The notes: generated from the letters alone by a model not told the origin. Counted from the first letter of the stretch, positions 33,165-42,066 are shown. The stretch is DNA of 64,000 nt from Methanobacterium paludis (GCF_000214725.1 NC_015574.1:1252001-1316000), one strand, 5' to 3'. Translations and numbers: made by a program.

Positions 33165-33920
33165 TTAATCAATTCCCTTTAAATTGCTTTTGCGAACTGG
33201 TATCGATCGATCAATTTGTTTATCAAACTCTGGTGATACATAAAAATTTTTTGGGATAAATTTTCCATCCACTTCTTCAGCATAACCCAAATTCAATAAA
33301 ACTTCTTTTAATTGGCTATTTGGAGATAATTCAATACCAAATTTTCCGTCAGCTTTTTTTGCATAATTTTCAGCCCAAAATTTAAGGGCTTTGCTACCAT
33401 TACCTTTTCTTCTTTCTTCTTCGAGAATATAAATCTGGAATAATAAATCACTATTCATGTAGTCATTTCCATATTCTCCATCATAGGTTGTCCAGTCTAA
33501 AAATCCGATGTATTTTTCATTTTTATTATCAAATAACAAAAGAATATCCATTTCGTCTTTTTCATCCGCATCAATAATGTCAAGGGGGTTTCCTATGCTT
33601 TTATCATTAGCTGCGATGTAATTTAAAGCCATAAAAGTTTCCCAATCTTGACTACTGGATCCTAACGCAGAGTATAAGGTTCCATTTATCTTATTTGCTC
33701 TTTTTAGAAGTGTTGGATTCCATTCCAAGTTTAATAATTCCTCAGCATCATATGTGCGTCCTTCAAATTCAATAGCAAGTTTATTCTTACAAATAGGACA
33801 GAAATAGCCTGATCCAAACCAATCCTTAGTCTCATCATTTAATTTTACATCCTTTCCACAAGTATTACACGTTGAAACTAGATTATTCCCCTCTTTTCTT
33901 ATATATCCTCCAAGTTTCAT
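33165..33920 (-). CDS. Zinc-ribbon protein fused to a GNAT-like acetyltransferase domain
   Basis: 251 aa from the ATG at 33918-33920 (MKLGGYIRK), which follows CCGGAGGC; an earlier ATG at 33974 lies before that site. Residues ~10-50 form a zinc ribbon with CNTCG and CPICK. The second half looks like a GNAT fold: DILLLFDNKNEKYIGFLDW, then QIYILEEERRKGNGSKALKF (the acetyl-CoA-binding RxxGxG/A type loop), and a final LLNLGYAEE. The fusion suggests an acetyltransferase that binds a nucleic acid or protein through the ribbon. Target unknown. Confidence 0.6.
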   Translation of the reverse strand: MKLGGYIRKEGNNLVSTCNTCGKDVKLNDETKDWFGSGYFCPICKNKLAIEFEGRTYDAEELLNLEWNPTLLKRANKINGTLYSALGSSSQDWETFMALNYIAANDKSIGNPLDIIDADEKDEMDILLLFDNKNEKYIGFLDWTTYDGEYGNDYMNSDLLFQIYILEEERRKGNGSKALKFWAENYAKKADGKFGIELSPNSQLKEVLLNLGYAEEVDGKFIPKNFYVSPEFDKQIDRSIPVRKSNLKGID

Positions 33921-34709
33921 TATTTTTGCCTCCGGTTTACTTGTTTTTTTACCTATTTCAAAATAGATATGCAAGAAGTATTAAAAATAAAAAAATCGGA
34001 TTTAGATGCAGAATTTCTGTTATCAAATCTCAGGGAGTATTCCCCATAAACCCATATAAACATGACTTTTGCCCCCAATTTGAACTCTGCAGTCGTCACA
34101 TATTTATTTTAGACAAATTATAATGGTTTCTTTCAGAAGGCTGCCTCCTATTTCATTAAAAAACCTTCTAGTTTCCATCAAGATAACGACCGACACCAAC
34201 TTGGATATGTATATTAATTTATGATTCACATTATTAATAATATTATAGGACAAGTAAATCACAAAACTTATATTGAGATTCAAATTTGGGATTAAGTGAT
34301 TAAACAATCATTAATAACACTTTTATTAAAAAACTTATTAATCTCTGATCTCAAAAACAGACAATGACATTTAAAATTGAAAAGTCCACTTTAAAGTGGT
34401 ATCGGTGAAAAATAACATGCTAAGGATCCGTTAATTACCCACTAAAAGTGGTAATGATTAATAAAAATAATAACTAATAAAAAAATATTAATATATGGAC
34501 CATTATACCATATTATACTCAAATCGTTGAACATTCATCTTGCATAAACTCAATAATTTTATTCATATTTTCAATAAAAAAATAAAAAAATGAACAAGCC
34601 CATTTATTGGGTTTAATCTTGAAGTTTAGGTTTAAATTAGTTATATCTCTTTTAAAACAAAAAAGAGAAGATAAAAAAAACATACTTCGAATTCAAAAAA
34701 GGTGATGAA
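33921..34709. other. Long gene-free stretch with operator-like palindromes
   Basis: About 790 bp. CCACTTTAAAGTGG at 34387-34400 is a perfect palindrome, and TTACCCACTAAAAGTGGTAA at 34436-34455 is a near-palindrome sharing its core. The rest is AT-rich with no supported frame. The motifs could be binding sites of one dimeric regulator. Confidence 0.4.
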
Positions 34710-35045
34710 ATGTTAAAGTATGAGGGTACAAAAAAAGAACCATATGGTAAAGAAATGCCCGCTGCGACTACTTTTCAAATAGAATTTGATGATGATAACC
34801 CATTAACAGAAAGAGAATTTTTAAAACTAAAAGGATTTATGAACAATTATCGTAGTTCATCACGCCCTGAAACACCAATTACATGGAATTTAAAGTATAA
34901 TCATGATTCAAGTGTAAAAATCCAATTAAAACTCCATTATCTGGACATTGAATGGCCAAATGATAAATGTGCACAGGAAAAAATTATGATGACGTTGACA
35001 GAAGAATTTGAAGAAGCTTATAAAAAAGAATTTTTCGAATCTTAA
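34710..35045 (+). CDS. Hypothetical protein, 111 aa (paralogue at 22853)
   Basis: Same family as the protein at 22853: MLKYEGTKKEPYGKE, ATTFQIEF, KGFMNNYRSSSRPETP, YNHDSSVKIQLKLHY and a C-terminal EEFEEAYKKEFF helix. AAAAGGTGAT precedes the ATG, as in the paralogue. The most conserved part is the SSxRPxTxxTW stretch, which may be the functional surface. Both copies stand alone, each after a long gene-poor region. Confidence 0.7.
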   Translation: MLKYEGTKKEPYGKEMPAATTFQIEFDDDNPLTEREFLKLKGFMNNYRSSSRPETPITWNLKYNHDSSVKIQLKLHYLDIEWPNDKCAQEKIMMTLTEEFEEAYKKEFFES

Positions 35046-35663
35046 TCCTGTTTAATGTAAAAAAAATGTGGAGCGATGCAATTTAGACTTAATAGACATG
35101 ATTTTAAAAAGATTTCATGCTTTTTTTATTAATCTGATCCATATCTTCTTTTTATCATCCATCCAATTTTTTTTACAACTCTTCTTGCATATATTTTGGA
35201 AAATTCCAAAAAACCCGTGACTAAATTTTTTGTAAAATCTATCAAAACATTTCTGACCCTTTTAAATGTTTACTATCTAAAGGGGTTAATTCCTAGTTTG
35301 AATAAGTAGATAATTGAAAAAAATAATACTAATTTTCAGTTAACAATATTCAGTTAACAATTTCTTATGCAAGCTCATTTAATTTATTCTGACATCGATA
35401 ACACAGTAGGTAATCAACAATTATACACCACAAACTATATATGGTATAAAAATCTATATATAATAGTGTGTAGAAACCTTATATTTGTTTTATTTTTTGC
35501 ATTAACTAATTAACCATTATATTATTAAGGATTATTTCATCCAGGATACCTGAATAAATGATAATTCAGGAAAAAATGATTTAGTGTTATTTGAATGAGT
35601 TAAAACATCAAAACTAGATCATAATACTGTATGTTCATTTGATTTAACCCCAAACTTCAATAA
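35046..35663. other. Gene-free stretch upstream of TFE
   Basis: About 620 bp, AT-rich. Two TATA-like boxes (CTATATATGG near 35436 and CTATATATAATA near 35453) are close together and could drive TFE with a long leader. No reading frame is supported. Confidence 0.4.
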
Positions 35664-35750
35664 ATGTCAAAGGAGGAATTTGGAATGCCCAATACCAATA
35701 GTTCGACTATTCCGGATTTAGATACACCACATGATAAAGGAGGGGTAGAA

Positions 35751-36242
35751 ATGCTTAGTGATCCTGTAGTTCAAGAAATTTTAATGGATATTACCAATGA
35801 TGAAAAAACTCTTTCAATCATTGAATGTATTTTGAATGGTAAAACACGTGAGGAAGAAATTGCAGAAGAACTTGGAATAAAGTTAAACCTCGTAAGAAAG
35901 GTGCTATACAAATTATATGATGCGGGAGTAGCAACTTACAGAAGAAGCAAGGACCCTGAAACACAATGGTTCACTTATAGTTGGAAATTTGATGAAGAAA
36001 AGGTACACCAGATAATAACCAAAAAATATGAAAAGTTCTCAAGGGAAATTGAAGAATCCCTGGAGTACGAAGAAGGGAACATGTTCTTTTTGTGCCGTGC
36101 CAACGGCCATAGATACAACTTTGAAGAAGCATCAAAAAACAACTTCAAATGTCCAAAATGTGGAGGTACACTTGAGTATCAGGACAACTCCACCATAATA
36201 CTGGAACTGAAACAGATGATGGAAAAAAATCAGGTAGCTTAA
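35751..36242 (+). CDS. tfe: Transcription factor E, alpha subunit
   Basis: 163 aa from the ATG at 35751. The N-terminal winged helix (LSDPVVQEILMDITNDEKTL, IAEELGIKLNLVRKVLYKLY) binds the RNA polymerase clamp and stabilises open promoters. A coiled linker (KYEKFSREIEESLEY) follows. The C-terminal ribbon has CPKCGG and, in place of the first CxxC, a C-x4-H (FLCRANGHRY). AAAGGAGGGG precedes 35751. A second in-frame ATG at 35685, also with AAAGGAGG, would add 22 polar residues, so two starts are possible. Monocistronic. Confidence 0.9.
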   Translation: MLSDPVVQEILMDITNDEKTLSIIECILNGKTREEEIAEELGIKLNLVRKVLYKLYDAGVATYRRSKDPETQWFTYSWKFDEEKVHQIITKKYEKFSREIEESLEYEEGNMFFLCRANGHRYNFEEASKNNFKCPKCGGTLEYQDNSTIILELKQMMEKNQVA

Positions 36243-36546
36243 TTTTTTTTAAGCTGAGTTGATTTTAGAATATAAAATTAGTTGATTAAAATAAACATCA
36301 ACCCATAACGCGTCGCGCAAGAAGTTACGAAAATTTTCATATAAAATGAAATCCATACCCAGATCCATATCTCCAATTCAAGGGTATTGACTTTCCTGAA
36401 CCATAATATCACTTGATATTACAATCATTATCTTCTGCAATATTGTCCGCAATAGTTTAGTTAACCTTTCCTTAAACCATATATAAAGTCTTAAATAAAC
36501 GTTTTACTCTAAATTTCTCTTGTTTTCCAGGATCCATGAGTTATAA
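36243..36546. other. Non-coding stretch between convergent genes
   Basis: AT-rich, apart from a small CpG-rich spot (ACGCGTCGCGC, about 36308). No gene is seen. Confidence 0.4.
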
Positions 36547-36933
36547 TTAACCATGAGTTCTGTTAACATAACTTTTAACCACCCTGGGCTTTTTTTTAAG
36601 CAGTTCTCTTAAAACAACTGCGTTATTGTGTTCTTCGTCCTTGGCGGAGTATATCAAAGTCAAAGTCCCATTAAACTTTTCCATAATCTTTAACCGGCCA
36701 ATAAGTTCCTTTTTATCCTCAAGCTCGCCCAGATATTTATTTCTGAACTCATCCCATCTTTCAGGGTCATGAGCAAACCACTTCCTCAGTTCGCTGCTGG
36801 GTGCTATCTCTTTCATCAATGAATCCAGTTTTAAATCTTTTTTAGACACTCCACGAGGCCAAATTCTATCCACCAGGATTCTAAGGCCGTCACCTTCTTC
36901 AGGGGGCAGATACGATCTTTTGATATTGATCAT
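36547..36933 (-). CDS. DUF488/YeaO-family protein
   Basis: 128 aa. Family marks are IKRSYLPPEEGDGLRILVDR plus IWPRGVSK near the start, KWFAHDPERWDEFRNKY in the middle and LIYSAKDEEHNNAVVL near the end. This is the COG3189 (YeaO) group, widespread in bacteria and methanogens and not characterised biochemically. Soluble, monocistronic. Confidence 0.88.
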   Translation of the reverse strand: MINIKRSYLPPEEGDGLRILVDRIWPRGVSKKDLKLDSLMKEIAPSSELRKWFAHDPERWDEFRNKYLGELEDKKELIGRLKIMEKFNGTLTLIYSAKDEEHNNAVVLRELLKKKPRVVKSYVNRTHG

Positions 36934-37215
36934 ATTATTTATTATTTTGAGAATGTTATTTCAATTTTTAGATCATATTATCAATTCTCTATAAAGTTAT
37001 GAGATGTGATGAGATGTGCACTTGAAAGTAAAAAAATAGTCATGATATAAAAAAATCAGGTAAAATAAATAAAAATCTAAAATAAAATAGTAATTCATCC
37101 AATTGACAGAGATATTTTTAATTTAATTGATTTATATTAGATGATTTTGTAATTAAGATAAAAACAGATTAAATTTTCATGTGGGAATAATCAAAATGAT
37201 AAAATCAAAATATGT

Positions 37216-37650
37216 TCATAATATTCCTTTTTTAAGAGTTGCTAACCATATAAGTACTTCGTCCGCGATAGATTCAGAAATATCTTCAATCCAATCTTTT
37301 TCACTCCATTTACATATTTCTCCTTCATCAATATCACCAACCACGTCTTCTATACGGTCTTGATCAGTATAGCCCCCCATCTCAGATTCACAGAAACTAA
37401 AATTTTTATCATGATTCTCAAACAGAACATCCCATGATTGCGAATCTCTAAGCTCCCAGTACCAATAATAATTTTTAATGTTTTCTTCTTCAACTTCGGG
37501 TTTATCATAGACCTCTTCTTCTTTATAACCAACGATCAGCACATTATCCTTATTTAAATAAATATATTTTTCCCAGATATCCTTAATTCCTTGTACCTTC
37601 TCTAATTCTGTTTTTTCTATACTATCTACAAGTTCTTTTTTGCTAATCAT
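37216..37650 (-). CDS. Hypothetical acidic protein, 144 aa
   Basis: Very acidic protein rich in Glu, Asp, Trp and Tyr (YYWYWELRDSQSWDV, DRIEDVVGDIDEGEICKW). The C-terminal helix ADEVLIWLATLKKGIL is amphipathic. No family recognised; the Trp/Tyr-rich centre looks like a protein- or carbohydrate-binding surface, but this is a guess. Two Cys (CESEMGG, ICKW) are not in a metal-site pattern. Confidence 0.6.
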   Translation of the reverse strand: MISKKELVDSIEKTELEKVQGIKDIWEKYIYLNKDNVLIVGYKEEEVYDKPEVEEENIKNYYWYWELRDSQSWDVLFENHDKNFSFCESEMGGYTDQDRIEDVVGDIDEGEICKWSEKDWIEDISESIADEVLIWLATLKKGIL

Positions 37651-37783
37651 TTCTAATTACCCCCATCTCGCCAGAACACACTTCTTGATACTATAATTTA
37701 GTTATTATCATTAATTAAGATTCTCATCATAACTGAACTAACATGAGCATCAGATTTAAGATTTAAACTAAAGATTTTATTCA

Positions 37784-38671
37784 TCATTCCCATCTGAATC
37801 TTACCCATACAGGACTTCTTGGCGAACCTTTGATTATTTCCTGTATTTTAATCTCTGCCAATAAAGGTTTGCTTGTAAGCAATACCTCTGATTCAATTTC
37901 AGGTGGTAACATTATACCCCGCGGACCCCTATTTTTTTCAAGAATTTTTAATATATCTTTTCTTTGCTGGTCTGTGAAACCTGTGCCTACTTTTCCGAAG
38001 TATCTTCCATCTTTTTTAAGAATCAATGCTCCAAATGGTATGCTACCCGTGCTTTTTGTGGCCCCTACCACATACACGTCCACTGTATCCTCTCTTTTGA
38101 TTTTTATCCATTGGCCTGATCTTTTTCCGGGCTCATATTTAGAAAAAGCATTTTTAATAACAGCTCCCTCAAATCCATCTTTTAGATACTCTAAGAAATG
38201 TTTTCTCACAGTTTGATTATCAACCTTTAAAAATGGGACTATGCGCATACGATCATCCATATAAACCGCATCAATCAATACTTTTTTGCGCTCTATCAAA
38301 GGCTTTGATATAAGATCTTCCCCTTTCCATTGGATGATGTCAAATATATTGTAGGTGGCTGGGATCTTTTTGGATAAGATATGTATTTTAAATTTGTTCT
38401 CTACGTTACGTTTCAAAAGGTCGCGAAATCCTCCATGAACTGTTATTTCACCATCAACGATCCAGTTATCATCGTTCATATTCTTTGTTAAAGCTTGTGT
38501 GATCTCAGGGAATTTTTTTGAAACCTGGATATGTCTTCTGGTCCATAAACTTATTTTATCTCCTTTACGCGACGCTATTATTCTTTCCCCATCATATTTA
38601 GGCTCGCTTATCCATGTACCTGTTAACTGAACTTCCGGACCTGTGAGCTTACAAAGCATGGGTTCGATCAT
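37784..38671 (-). CDS. ligD: LigD-type ATP-dependent DNA ligase
   Basis: 295 aa from the ATG at 38669-38671 (MIEPMLCKL); an ATG at 38725 is also in frame but lacks a ribosome-binding site. The adenylation motif I is SEPKYDGERI (Lys25), motif III appears as IFDIIQWKGE, motif IV as EGAVIKNAFSKYEPG and motif V as WIKIKRE, followed by an OB-fold domain (DVYVVGATKSTG). Length fits a free-standing ligase domain of the bacterial NHEJ ligase LigD, not the ~550-aa replicative archaeal Lig. It follows ku with 66 bp between. Confidence 0.87.
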   Translation of the reverse strand: MIEPMLCKLTGPEVQLTGTWISEPKYDGERIIASRKGDKISLWTRRHIQVSKKFPEITQALTKNMNDDNWIVDGEITVHGGFRDLLKRNVENKFKIHILSKKIPATYNIFDIIQWKGEDLISKPLIERKKVLIDAVYMDDRMRIVPFLKVDNQTVRKHFLEYLKDGFEGAVIKNAFSKYEPGKRSGQWIKIKREDTVDVYVVGATKSTGSIPFGALILKKDGRYFGKVGTGFTDQQRKDILKILEKNRGPRGIMLPPEIESEVLLTSKPLLAEIKIQEIIKGSPRSPVWVRFRWE

Positions 38672-38737
38672 ATTTTTTCCTGTCCAAATCCTTGGATTAA
38701 TAGAAAAGTGAAGAATGATGCACAAATAAGGGACTAA

Positions 38738-39499
38738 TTAATGTTCCAGCATCTTTGCCAGTTCTTTTTCGATGGATCTTGTTTCAGGGAGTTTGATTTC
38801 GGATATTTTTATTTCCTCTCCCAGTGCCTTCTTCTCTAAAAGTTCCCGTACCTGTTTTGTGTAGGTTTCAGAATATTTGCTCCATTCAAAATCAAATGTC
38901 ATCTTTTCTATGACCTTTACTCCTTTTTCAACCAGATCATCGTCAACTTTGGCCTTAATAACCTCGATTTCATCTGCTGATCTTATCTGGTCTATGTACA
39001 TGACGAGCTTAAGAAGGAAGCCCTTTTGGTATGGTTCTAACATCCCTATATATTCATTACTTCGCAACAACCATTTTACAATGGCTACTTTATTGCTCTT
39101 CTCCATCGCCTCTTTCAGGAGGAGGAAGCTCTGTCCTACTCCACCTTTTTTTGGTGATTCTGTTCCTACGTAATAGGGCTTGCTCAATGCCACAAGGGGT
39201 ATTTCATCGAAGTTGCAGAACCCTAGAATCTCCATAGTTTTGCTGGAAAAGGGTTTAAGGGCTTTAATTTCTTCATCTGTAAATGTTATGCATTGTCCTG
39301 CAATTTCAACTGCTTTTATTATTTCGTCAGCTGTGAGTTCTTTACCATCTTTTTCACATACTTTCTTGTAATGAACCCTACCGCAATCAGTTTTATGTAC
39401 CTGATGAAAATGTATATGAAGGTCTTCACTCGCGGCATAAGACCTAATCGGGATTAATATAGTCCCAAAAGCTATGTAACCAGACCATATCGAACGCAT
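38738..39499 (-). CDS. ku: Ku protein (non-homologous end joining)
   Basis: 253 aa, the size of homodimeric bacterial Ku. It starts MRSIWSGYIAFGTILIPI, the classic Ku opening, then YKKVCEKDGKELTADEIIKA, FSSKTMEILGF, YYVGTESPKKGG and a C-terminal segment FEWSKYSETYTKQVRELLEKK. I use the ATG at 39497-39499, as GGAGATGTG lies just before it. Ku slides on DNA ends and recruits the ligase. Ku is rare in archaea; here it lies directly upstream of a LigD-type ligase on the same strand, forming a compact repair operon. Confidence 0.93.
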   Translation of the reverse strand: MRSIWSGYIAFGTILIPIRSYAASEDLHIHFHQVHKTDCGRVHYKKVCEKDGKELTADEIIKAVEIAGQCITFTDEEIKALKPFSSKTMEILGFCNFDEIPLVALSKPYYVGTESPKKGGVGQSFLLLKEAMEKSNKVAIVKWLLRSNEYIGMLEPYQKGFLLKLVMYIDQIRSADEIEVIKAKVDDDLVEKGVKVIEKMTFDFEWSKYSETYTKQVRELLEKKALGEEIKISEIKLPETRSIEKELAKMLEH

Positions 39500-39674
39500 A
39501 AACACATCTCCAATTTTGGTTACTTAAAACCTATGATCTACTAGAAAAGTATAGTATATAATTTGATCAAAAAATATTAAATATTTTGTTTTTTTTGTTC
39601 AATTAAAAATGAGGAATTATTATATTTATTATGGAAATGCGAATGGTTTTTAGATAAATGTATAATATTAAAAA

Positions 39675-39713
39675 AGGGTATGGGGTCCTTTCTATAAATG
39701 TTTTTGAAAGGAC
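39675..39713 (-). terminator. Hairpin terminator after the exported PG-binding protein gene
   Basis: On the minus strand GTCCTTTC and GAAAGGAC (39685-39692 and 39706-39713) form a perfect 8-bp stem, followed by CCCATACCC and a run of six T. It lies 36 bp after the stop at 39750 and upstream of ku, so it separates the two transcripts. Confidence 0.65.
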
Positions 39714-39749
39714 GTATTTTTATTTTAGTTATTTAGATATTTGGATGTT

Positions 39750-40571
39750 TTATGCTTTGGTTAGTTGCCAACGTGGGCTGTATTCTTTTTCATAGCCTGA
39801 TACGCCGTCGTAATCGACACCAGTTACTGAGGATGTTAATTCTCCTCCGTCAGCACCTTTTGGGTTGTATTCAAGTACTCCCCACTGACCGGATGATGGG
39901 TCGTAGTTTAACCATGTTACATAATACCATTTGTACGCATATCCCGAGTCAAAAGCGCCTGTAGGCTCAAACCATCCACTGATTGTTTGTTTTGATGTTG
40001 TTGATGTTACTTTTGCTTTTGCTGCTGTTATTGTGCTTGCTGTTGTTTTTGTGTTTGCACTGGTTGAAACTGTTGCTGTTGTGTTTTTAGTGGTTGTAGT
40101 TGCTTTAGCCGTTGTAGTTGTTGTCTGGTTTGCTGCACTTTTTGTTGTTGTTTTTGTGTTGTTGTTGTTTGTGATGGGGTTTGTTCCGGTTAGTGTTTTC
40201 ATTGCGTTTTCTGTTTGTGTTGATACCCATCCGTCGATTGTTATGTTAGCATCTGTTTGGAAGAGTTTTACTGCTTGTTGTGTGTATTGGCCGAAGGATC
40301 CGTCGATTGCTCCGGTGTAGTATCCTTGGTTTTTGAGCCATTTTTGTAGTTCGATTACTTGGTTTCCAGTTGCACCTATTTTTAGGCCGTTGTCGGTAAC
40401 CGCGTTTGTTCCGACATTGCTTTGGTTTAAACATGTGTTTACATTATTATTTTGAATATTTTGAGTGTCAGCCGCCCCCGCAAATGGTAAGGCACTGAAC
40501 AGTACACACAACACTAATGCGGTTGTGTATGTAATTTTTCGATTAATTGTACCGCCTCCACGTCCGAACAT
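39750..40571 (-). CDS. Exported peptidoglycan-binding-domain protein with Thr-rich linker
   Basis: 273 aa. Signal peptide: basic NRK then hydrophobic TTALVLCVLFSALPFAGAA, cut probably after AGA near residue 33. Residues ~60-115 are a PG_binding_1 domain (LKIGATGNQVIELQKWLKNQ, then GYYTGAIDGSFGQYTQQAV). Residues ~125-195 are a Thr/Ala/Asn-rich linker. The last ~70 residues (SGWFEPTGAFDSGYAYKWYY, TWLNYDPSSGQWGV, GVDYDGVSGYEKEY) are a novel-looking aromatic domain. PG_binding domains target cell-wall polymers; in a Methanobacterium-like cell the target would be pseudomurein, which is inferred. A TATA box (CTTTATATG near 40637) supports this transcript. Confidence 0.85.
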   Translation of the reverse strand: MFGRGGGTINRKITYTTALVLCVLFSALPFAGAADTQNIQNNNVNTCLNQSNVGTNAVTDNGLKIGATGNQVIELQKWLKNQGYYTGAIDGSFGQYTQQAVKLFQTDANITIDGWVSTQTENAMKTLTGTNPITNNNNTKTTTKSAANQTTTTTAKATTTTKNTTATVSTSANTKTTASTITAAKAKVTSTTSKQTISGWFEPTGAFDSGYAYKWYYVTWLNYDPSSGQWGVLEYNPKGADGGELTSSVTGVDYDGVSGYEKEYSPRWQLTKA

Positions 40572-41280
40572 TTTTATAAGTTATGTAAGGACTTTCTTTT
40601 GGCACTCCCTTTGATAACTTCAACCTCACATATAAAGGCTTTGATCAAATCCTAAAAAAAAGGCACGCAGAGAACTCTTTTTACAATTTAAGACCATATA
40701 AACAAGTATTGAAATAGGCTGTTAACAGATTAGTCATCACAGTTTCTATTTTCAATAAAATGACACAGTCCAAACCCCATTCCCCAAAAAAACCACCAAA
40801 CAAACACTTCTACAATACCCTATAATACCCGAGAACATTCCTCAAGCCCAACCACCAACATCATACCAACCATTAACCCTTGATAATACATTAAATTCAA
40901 AACAAACACCAAAAAAATTAATACAAATAAATCAAAACCCACTAAACCCTTTACCCAATTTTCACCTTTTTAGAGAAAAACAAGCCCAACAAACCCCAAA
41001 TAACATCACACCATAATTAATTTAAATATTATCAGAAGAAAATGTTACTTAAAATATTTGAAGAGACCACTTTAAATAGTATAATACTCCCAAATTTTTA
41101 TAAAAATGGTTATAAAATGCTTTTTATTAAACCTTTAATAATTTAAGGAGAAATCCTAAGGTACAATAACATAATAAATAAAAATTTTAAAAAAAAGAAG
41201 ATTTAAAGGATTATTTAAAAACGACAACAATTAATGTATTATATAAAATTTTAAAAAAATTACAATATCTAAGTATGCGT
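40572..41280. other. Gene-free stretch with extreme strand asymmetry
   Basis: Between about 40770 and 41020 the plus strand is made almost only of A, C and T: I count about 8 G against roughly 75 C. On the minus strand one frame is open except for a single TAG (about 40963-40730) and is hydrophobic, but such composition gives hydrophobic frames by itself, so I do not call a gene. Confidence 0.5.
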
Positions 41281-41661
41281 TTAAACACATTTCAGATGCG
41301 AAATACTCTTTTCATTTAATTCATTTAAACAGATTTTAGATACACAATACTCTTTTCCCCAATCATGAAGGGCATGTAAAATCGGTAGGACAGATTCACC
41401 TTTTTTAGTAAGTGAGTACTCCACCTTAGGCGGTACTTCTGCATAAACTGCATAAACCTTTCTATTAATTAAATTGTCTTTTTCTAATTCACGAAGCTGT
41501 TTTGTGAGCATTCGTTGAGTTACTGTAACTAAAATTCTATTAATCTCACTGAACCGTAATTTTCCATCTTTTAATGTCCATAAAATAAGCGGTTTCCATT
41601 TTCCACCTATTTCATCCATAGCTGCCCCAACAGGACAGCAGTATTCTTTCTTTGCAGTCAT
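41281..41661 (-). CDS. HxlR-family winged-helix regulator
   Basis: 126 aa. The family pattern is complete: CCPVGAAMDEIGGKWKPLIL, then WTLKDGKLRFSEINRIL, VTQRMLTKQLRELEKDNLI (recognition helix), and a wing ending VEYSLTKKGESVLPILHALHDW. HxlR proteins bind DNA as dimers and often respond to redox or electrophile stress through the N-terminal Cys; here two adjacent Cys (residues 8-9) are present. The gene is monocistronic. Its target is not known; copA is the next plus-strand gene. Confidence 0.9.
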   Translation of the reverse strand: MTAKKEYCCPVGAAMDEIGGKWKPLILWTLKDGKLRFSEINRILVTVTQRMLTKQLRELEKDNLINRKVYAVYAEVPPKVEYSLTKKGESVLPILHALHDWGKEYCVSKICLNELNEKSISHLKCV

Positions 41662-41825
41662 AAAATCACACCCATACTATATTTCCAAGATTTAATTAAA
41701 TTTAACCCATTAGTCTACAGTGATTTATCGATGTTAGTTACTATACGGCATGTTAGTATATAACAACATCAACTGTACTTGATTTTTATATAATTAATTC
41801 CATTTGTATATTAATACAGCATGAT

Positions 41826-41894
41826 GTGGAAAAAAATGTTGAATTTGATATCCAGTACTTCTGTTGCGGTCCAAAAGGCTGTCAAATAAATTGA
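41826..41894 (+). other. Short Cys-rich frame, uncertain
   Basis: A GTG-started 22-codon frame ends DIQYFCCGPKGCQIN. A TATA box (TTTATATA near 41787) lies about 35 nt upstream, so it could be translated, but no ribosome-binding site is seen. It may be the remnant of a metal-binding protein. Confidence 0.25.
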
Positions 41895-41990
41895 ATACGA
41901 AGAAATGAGGGACGTAGAAGATTAAACAAATTTCATTAATTTTATTTTTAAATTTTATATAAATGGCTAAATTGTCATTAGGTGAGGATT

Positions 41991-42066
41991 ATGATCATTA
42001 CAGGTAAAAGATTATGAAATGTTCACTGATTGCACGGTTTTTGAGCTTGAACATACAATCCCGTAA
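41991..42066 (+). pseudogene. Head of a decayed small gene upstream of copA
   Basis: TTTATATAAA (near 41953), a good ribosome-binding site AGGTGAGGATT and the ATG at 41991 give MIITGK, then a shift; the continuing frame from 42001 reads KDYEMFTDCTVFELEHTIP to a stop. It looks like an intact promoter and leader in front of a frameshifted, truncated gene. Confidence 0.35.

Noticed and set aside
39750..39964. Plus-strand short proteins opposite the exported protein gene
   Set aside because: These are antisense frames of a low-complexity gene and have no ribosome-binding sites.
40730..40970. 2TM-type membrane protein with amber codon
   Set aside because: The hydrophobic reading follows from the G/T-rich strand; there is no start codon with support and only loose similarity.
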